Shown here piece by piece: positions 14,041-17,836 of a stretch of DNA of 17,836 nt (position 1 is the stretch's first letter; every line of letters begins with the position of its first letter). The stretch spans positions 1 to 17,836 of the forward strand of contig JAFUGB010000335.1 of assembly GCA_017469605.1 (NCBI GenBank), read 5' to 3'. Position numbers and translations under genes: made by a program. A model generated the notes under the pieces. The model searched no databases. It saw nothing but the letters and a program-made list of their open reading frames with translations, and was not told where the DNA came from. This stretch comes from Clostridia bacterium. GTDB taxonomy: Bacteria; Bacillota; Clostridia; Christensenellales; Aristaeellaceae.

Positions 14041-15732
14041 TTACTGCTTGAACCGATCCACCTTTTCACCCGAGCTGCGGCCAAGGTGATTGAGAATCAG
14101 GTTCATAATGCCCACGATGATGAACACGACGATCATCAGCAGCGTGGACAGCACCGAGGCGTAGCCGAACTGGCCCTTATCCACGTGCTGCATCACGCGC
14201 ACGGTGAGCAGGTTGTAATTGGCTGAAACCAGGAAAATCACGGCGCTGATTGCCGTCATGCTCTTGATGAAGCTGAACACAAGGCCGGTATAGAAGGCCG
14301 GGCGGATCAGCGGCAGCGTAACGGTGCCGAACACCTTGGTGGAATGCGCGCCAAGGTCCGCGGCGGCCTCCTCGATGCTGGGGTCGATCTGCCGGAGGGC
14401 GGACATACCCGAACGCACGCCCACGGGCAGGCGCGTCATCACCAGCACGATCACCAGGATCCACATGGTGTTGGTCAGCACAATGGGCGGGGTATTATAG
14501 GCCAGGATGTATCCCAGGCCAAACACCGTGCCGGGCACGGCCATGCCCAGCATGGACACGTATTCCACCAGCCGGCGGCCCACAAAGCGCTTGCGCACCA
14601 CCAGGAAGGCGACCACCATGGCCAGCACGCCGCCGATGGGCGCCACCAGCAGCGAAATGCCCAGGGTATCAAAGATGGACTTGACGTTTTTGGACAGGCC
14701 CAGGGCAAATTTCCAGTTATCCAGCACCAAGGTATAATTGGCGCCCCAGGTTTTAAAGAAGGAAGACAATATTACAAACACGTAGAACAGCAGCACGATG
14801 GCCGAAATCAGCAGGCACAGCGCATTGGTGGTGATCATGATGCCTTTATCGTCGATCATCTCACGCACGCGGCTGGCCTTGCCGGTCAGCGTCACATAGG
14901 AACGTTTGTCCAGGATGGCCTTCTGTACCACGAAAACAGCCACGGTAACCAGCAGCAGGATGGTGGCGATGGCCGTGCCGGCGCTCTGGTTATAGTTGCC
15001 GATGGCTTGAATATATATCTGCGAGGCCAGCGTCTTATAGCCGCCGCCCAGGATCATCGGGTTGGAGAAGTCGGTCACCGATTCAATAAAGGAAAGCAGG
15101 AACACGTTGGCCAGACCGGAGGCCAGCATGGGGATCTGCACGGTAAAGAACACGCGCAGGCGGCTGGCGCCCAGGTTGCGCGCAGCCTCTTCCATGGATA
15201 CGTCAAAGTTTTCCAGCAGGCCGTCCAGCGTCATGGCGGCGATGGGGAAAAACACCAGCGTCTGCACGATGACCAGGACCGTGTAACCATAGATATTGAA
15301 GTTTTTGATGCCGAGCAGCGAGTAGGTGATCAGCCCGCGGCGGCCCAGCAGCGTAATGGCGGCGAAGGCCAGCACGAAGGGTGGCGAAATGATGGGCAAA
15401 ATCTCAATGACGCCGTAGAGCTTTTTAAAGGGGCTCTTGACGCACTGCTTGGTATAGGCAAACAGGAAACCTACCACAGTGGAAGTAAAGCCCACCACGG
15501 TGCCCAATCGGATGGTATTCCAGAAAGCCGTTTTAAAGCCCGAATCCTTAAAGATTGCGGTATAGGATGAGAACGACAGCTTCCCGGCGCTGTCGGTAAA
15601 GCTGCCCTTGAGGATGCAGAACAGCGGATAGGCAATGAACATCAGCAGCACGGCGATGACCGCGATGATGATCAGCAGCAGGATGGGATCCTGAAAAAAA
15701 CGTCTGCCCTCGGTTTTTTCTGCCTTTTGCAT
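14041..15732 (-). CDS. Fused ABC transporter permease (AfuB/FbpB-like, two domains)
   Basis: A 563-residue inner permease with about 12 membrane segments, made of two binding-protein-dependent transport domains in tandem. Each half has an EAA loop that contacts the ATPase: EEAARNLGASRLRVF at 181-195 and EEAAADLGAHSTKVF at 454-468. Fused permeases of this layout occur in ferric-ion, thiamine, phosphonate and AfuABC sugar-phosphate importers. The start ATG has AAGGAGG (15744-15750) 11 nt upstream, a little far. A chain of hairpins in the 127-bp gap before it may lower its expression relative to the binding protein. The ATPase gene begins 39 bp after its stop. Confidence 0.93.
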   Translation of the reverse strand: MQKAEKTEGRRFFQDPILLLIIIAVIAVLLMFIAYPLFCILKGSFTDSAGKLSFSSYTAIFKDSGFKTAFWNTIRLGTVVGFTSTVVGFLFAYTKQCVKSPFKKLYGVIEILPIISPPFVLAFAAITLLGRRGLITYSLLGIKNFNIYGYTVLVIVQTLVFFPIAAMTLDGLLENFDVSMEEAARNLGASRLRVFFTVQIPMLASGLANVFLLSFIESVTDFSNPMILGGGYKTLASQIYIQAIGNYNQSAGTAIATILLLVTVAVFVVQKAILDKRSYVTLTGKASRVREMIDDKGIMITTNALCLLISAIVLLFYVFVILSSFFKTWGANYTLVLDNWKFALGLSKNVKSIFDTLGISLLVAPIGGVLAMVVAFLVVRKRFVGRRLVEYVSMLGMAVPGTVFGLGYILAYNTPPIVLTNTMWILVIVLVMTRLPVGVRSGMSALRQIDPSIEEAAADLGAHSTKVFGTVTLPLIRPAFYTGLVFSFIKSMTAISAVIFLVSANYNLLTVRVMQHVDKGQFGYASVLSTLLMIVVFIIVGIMNLILNHLGRSSGEKVDRFKQ

Positions 15733-15750
15733 AAGGGGAGGAGCCTCCTT

Positions 15751-15839
15751 CCATCTGAAGATGGCTGAAATATGGAAGCGCGCCGGGCCCGCCCAGGCGA
15801 GCCCGGCGCTCAGGATACGGAAACGCTTTTACATTTCCG
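15751..15839 (-). repeat. Three tandem hairpins between binding-protein and permease genes
   Basis: In the 127-bp gap, transcribed leftward, lie in order: a 6-bp stem with a 10-nt loop (15818-15839), a long GC-rich hairpin with 9-bp outer and 4-bp inner stems (15780-15809), and a 6-bp stem (15751-15764) ending at the permease Shine-Dalgarno. None is followed by a T-run, so they are more likely mRNA-stabilising or attenuating structures than full terminators. Confidence 0.7.
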
Positions 15840-15859
15840 CGCCGCGGATCATGGTTTTA

Positions 15860-16867
15860 TTAACGGCCGGTCAGCTTGGTCCACTGCTCGGTGAACTCAG
15901 CGCGCTTTTCGCCCGCCCAGGCGGTATCGTATTCGATGGTCTTGGCGGTGGCGATGCGGGCCACATACTCGGAAGGAGTGGCGCCGGGGGCGGTCAGGAA
16001 CTGCAGCGCGCCATAATCCTTGTACAGATCCTGGCAGTCAGCGGTCAGCGCCCAGTCATAGAACTTCTTGGCGGCTTCCTGGTCGGGGCCGTTGGCGATG
16101 ATGGCCATAGCGCCGGTCTCATAGCCGGTGCCTTCCTCGGGCACGTTGACGGTCAGCAGATCCTGATAGCCGTTCTGCTGCTGGGTGATGGCGTCGTGGC
16201 AGAAGCAGATACCCACGGCAACTTCGCCGGCGATCACAGAGGTGATGCAGGCGCCGCCGCGCTCAGTATACTGAAGAACGTTCTTGTCCAGCTTCTCCAT
16301 GTACTCAAATCCGGCTTCCTCGCCCATGAGCTGCAGCACGGTGGCCAGGATCACGTAGCCGGTGGAAGAAGCGGCGGGAGAGGCCAGCATGATTTCGTTT
16401 TCCAGCTTGGGATCCAGCAGGTCTTCCCAGGAATCGGGCGCTTCGATGCCCAGCTCGGCCAGGCGCTCATTGTTGCACACAAAGCCCACGTAGCCGATGT
16501 AAACGCCGGTCCAGTAGTTATCGGGATCCTTGTACTTGCCTTCGATGGCCGCGGCATTGGGGGATTCATACTGCAGCAGCAGGCCTTCGTTCTTGGCGGT
16601 GATGAAGGGATCGGCGGGGCCGCCGAACCAGACGGAGCAGGTAGCGTTTTCATTCTCGTTCTTGACGCGGTTCAGGATTTCGCCGCCGCCCAGCACCACA
16701 TAGTTGGTCTTGATGCCGCTTACTTCCTCAAAGCGCTTGCACAGGCCGTCGGTTTCGTCCTCATACACAGCGGAATAGATGGTCAGCTTTTCGTTCTCGG
16801 CCAGAGCGCCGCCGAACATGGCGAAGACCATCATCAGGGTCAGCAGGGTTGCGATGAGTTTTTTCAT
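15860..16867 (-). CDS. ABC transporter substrate-binding protein, AfuA/Fe3+-type
   Basis: A 335-residue extracellular solute-binding protein. The signal peptide MKKLIATLLTLMMVFAMFGG ends in ALA before EN (likely cleavage after residue 23), with no lipobox cysteine. The mature protein has the family pattern LGGGEILNRVKNE (59-71), WFGGPADPF (80-88), YWTGVYIG (118-125), ASPAASSTGY, and EEGTGYETGAMAII (244-257). It lacks the paired tyrosines of ferric-ion binding proteins. A His-Asp pair (224-225) may correspond to sugar-contacting residues of AfuA (from memory, to be aligned). It probably delivers a phosphorylated sugar or similar anion to the permease. The ATG at 16867 has AAGGAGG 8 nt upstream. 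It lies 50 bp after the aldolase gene. Confidence 0.9.
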   Translation of the reverse strand: MKKLIATLLTLMMVFAMFGGALAENEKLTIYSAVYEDETDGLCKRFEEVSGIKTNYVVLGGGEILNRVKNENENATCSVWFGGPADPFITAKNEGLLLQYESPNAAAIEGKYKDPDNYWTGVYIGYVGFVCNNERLAELGIEAPDSWEDLLDPKLENEIMLASPAASSTGYVILATVLQLMGEEAGFEYMEKLDKNVLQYTERGGACITSVIAGEVAVGICFCHDAITQQQNGYQDLLTVNVPEEGTGYETGAMAIIANGPDQEAAKKFYDWALTADCQDLYKDYGALQFLTAPGATPSEYVARIATAKTIEYDTAWAGEKRAEFTEQWTKLTGR

Positions 16868-16899
16868 GGGTCGTTCCTCCTTATAATAATAACGTTCTA

Positions 16900-16915
16900 T
16901 TTTAAACGCTTTCGC
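16900..16915 (-). promoter_or_regulatory. Candidate cre (CcpA) site
   Basis: The minus-strand sequence GCGAAAGCGTTTAAAA matches 13 of 16 positions of the consensus WTGNAARCGNWWWCAW. It lies in the 50-bp gap between the aldolase and binding-protein genes, where it could act as a roadblock in catabolite repression. The 9-mer AAACGCTTT recurs at 15821-15829. Confidence 0.3.
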
Positions 16916-16917
16916 GC

Positions 16918-17742
16918 TTAAAACCGTACCAGGTCGATCTTTTTGCGGATGGTGTCCGCCATGGCGTCGTTGCAGCGGATCATGAGCTCGCGAAGCGATT
17001 CGTCGGGCTCGCATTCGCCAAACACTTCCTTGGCCCTGCGCACCCAGGATACGTTGAGCTCGGTGCCAAAGTTGAGCTTGAGCATGCCCAGGCGAATGCA
17101 GGTACGCACGTCCTCCTCCCGCACGCCGGTGCCGCCGTGCAGCACCAGCGGCGTATCCACTTTTTCGTGGATGGCGCGAAGCACGTCCAGGTTGATGTTG
17201 GTTTTGGCCTTATACTGGCCGTGATGCGTGCCGATGCCCACCGCCAGAGCGTCCACGCCGGTTTCCTTTACAAACTGCACGGCGTCGTCGGGATCGGTAT
17301 AGGGGTAGCTTTCTATGATCTTGCCCCGGCCCACGATGCCAAGCTCGGCCTCAATGGAAGCGCCGGCGTCCCGGGCCAGCTTCACGGCCTTCTGGGTGTT
17401 GGCGATGTTTTCATCCAGGGGGAGCCGGGAGCCGTCATACATAACGGAGGAGAACCCGCCGGCCAGCGCGCCTTCGATATCCTCCAGCTTGGAGGCATGG
17501 TCCAGGTGCAGCGCCACGGGAATATCCAGTTCGCCCGCCACATCCTTTACCATCAGCGAAAGCAGGCGGAAGCCGATATATTTGGCTGTGGATACCGATA
17601 CCTGCAGGATCACGGGACATTTTTTTTCGGCGGCGGTGCGGGCCATCATAGGCACGACCTCCAGCGCATGGATATTAAAAGCCGGCACGCCTTTTCCGTC
17701 TTTTTTGGCTTGTGCCAGCATAGGAAGCATTGTCGAATACAA
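16918..17742 (-). CDS. Class II fructose/tagatose-bisphosphate-type aldolase
   Basis: A 274-residue zinc-dependent aldolase of the GatY/KbaY/FbaA family, which cleaves ketose 1,n-bisphosphates to DHAP and an aldose phosphate. The catalytic aspartate and first zinc histidine are in HLDHA (D81, H82). A second zinc histidine is in GTHHG (H174) and the third in LVLHGGTG (H202). The conserved glutamate is in EAELG, and YDGSRLPLDENI matches the loop that follows the first zinc site. The start is TTG at 17742, preceded by GGAGG (17750-17754) at 7 nt; an ATG at 17730 is too far from it. As the first gene of the operon behind a perfect sigma-A promoter, it presumably performs the final cleavage step for the imported sugar. 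Confidence 0.93.
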   Translation of the reverse strand: MYSTMLPMLAQAKKDGKGVPAFNIHALEVVPMMARTAAEKKCPVILQVSVSTAKYIGFRLLSLMVKDVAGELDIPVALHLDHASKLEDIEGALAGGFSSVMYDGSRLPLDENIANTQKAVKLARDAGASIEAELGIVGRGKIIESYPYTDPDDAVQFVKETGVDALAVGIGTHHGQYKAKTNINLDVLRAIHEKVDTPLVLHGGTGVREEDVRTCIRLGMLKLNFGTELNVSWVRRAKEVFGECEPDESLRELMIRCNDAMADTIRKKIDLVRF

Positions 17743-17749
17743 TTGTACC

Positions 17750-17754
17750 CCTCC
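17750..17754 (-). promoter_or_regulatory. Ribosome binding site that fixes a TTG start
   Basis: GGAGG (within CGGAGGGG) lies 7 nt before TTG at 17742 and 19 nt before the first in-frame ATG, so the aldolase most likely starts at the TTG. Confidence 0.7.
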
Positions 17755-17789
17755 GTCTCATTCGTTTTTTTGTTGGTTTATATATTGCG

Positions 17790-17818
17790 ATTATAACCTC
17801 TATTGTCATTTTTGTCAA
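17790..17818 (-). promoter_or_regulatory. Consensus sigma-A promoter of the sugar-phosphate operon
   Basis: On the minus strand TTGACA (17818-17813), a 17-bp spacer and TATAAT (17795-17790) match the sigma-A consensus at all twelve positions. The aldolase start codon lies 47 bp downstream of the -10. An imperfect dyad covers the -35. Confidence 0.9.
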
Positions 17819-17819
17819 T
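17802..17819. promoter_or_regulatory. Imperfect dyad over the -35, possible operator
   Basis: The minus-strand ATTGACAAAAATGACAAT pairs ATTG.CA with TG.CAAT (six of nine symmetric positions). Its place over the -35 of a very strong promoter suggests a repressor site, but no specific regulator can be named. Confidence 0.35.
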
Positions 17820-17836
17820 CGCTTTGCCATATTTTC

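Noticed and set aside
12382..14226. Long rightward open frame (614 codons) opposite the ABC ATPase and isomerase 1 genes
   Set aside because: It has no ribosome binding site or recognisable domains, and it is the mirror of two well-supported genes in GC-rich DNA, where antisense frames lack stops.
15860..16867. Binding protein as a ferric-iron binder
   Set aside because: The paired tyrosine motif typical of ferric-ion binding proteins is not seen, and neighbouring genes act on sugar phosphates.
14344..16921. Rightward open frames opposite the permease (14344-15570) and binding protein (15761-16921)
   Set aside because: Their translations are rich in His, Gln and Gly with no domain pattern, as expected of antisense frames; the leftward genes have clear motifs and ribosome binding sites.

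Overview
The window is GC-rich DNA from what looks like an endospore-forming Clostridia-class Firmicute. The evidence is a protein with a Spo0A-type DNA-binding domain, a SipL-like spore-coat morphogenesis protein with SPOCS repeats and a C-terminal LysM, a YhcN/YlaJ-like sporulation lipoprotein, strong Gram-positive Shine-Dalgarno sequences, three TTG starts backed by good ribosome binding sites, and consensus sigma-A promoters. I see no rRNA, tRNA, CRISPR array, insertion sequence or phage genes. The family could not be settled from sequence alone.

Layout, left to right. Positions 1-2700 hold small units in alternating orientation: the start of a leftward gene cut by the window edge, whose start lies in a long inverted repeat (73-125); a small unknown protein (185-454); a leftward TraX-family membrane protein; an unusual Spo0A-like regulator with a degenerate receiver; and a leftward protein of unknown function. 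Positions 2760-9405 form a rightward block: surE, an RpiR/MurR-family regulator, a HI0933/BaiN-type flavoprotein, a DEDDh exonuclease, a nucleoside kinase with a TGS/ThrRS-like N-terminus, the sporulation lipoprotein and a small membrane protein. Consensus promoters precede surE and the RpiR gene. From 9386 to the right edge everything reads leftward: first the sipL-like gene with a sigma-E-like promoter, then a seven-gene operon.

The operon (17742 down to 11036) is the most interesting part. It starts from a promoter matching both sigma-A hexamers exactly with a 17-bp spacer and ends at a clear intrinsic terminator (10982-11019). Its order is class II ketose-bisphosphate aldolase, substrate-binding protein, fused two-domain permease, ABC ATPase, GmhA-like SIS isomerase 1, P-loop kinase, GmhA-like SIS isomerase 2. 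The transporter resembles the Fe3+/AfuABC type, and AfuABC is known to import sugar phosphates. My inference is an uptake and breakdown route for a phosphorylated sugar, perhaps a heptose or ketose phosphate: import, aldose-ketose isomerisation, a second phosphorylation, then aldol cleavage to DHAP and a shorter aldose phosphate. Substrate and order of steps are not proven by the sequence.

Other points to revisit: a perfect 24-bp palindrome inside the Spo0A-like gene, an intrinsic terminator of the sipL-like gene placed inside an opposing gene, three consecutive hairpins between the binding-protein and permease genes, and a binding protein with no lipobox cysteine.
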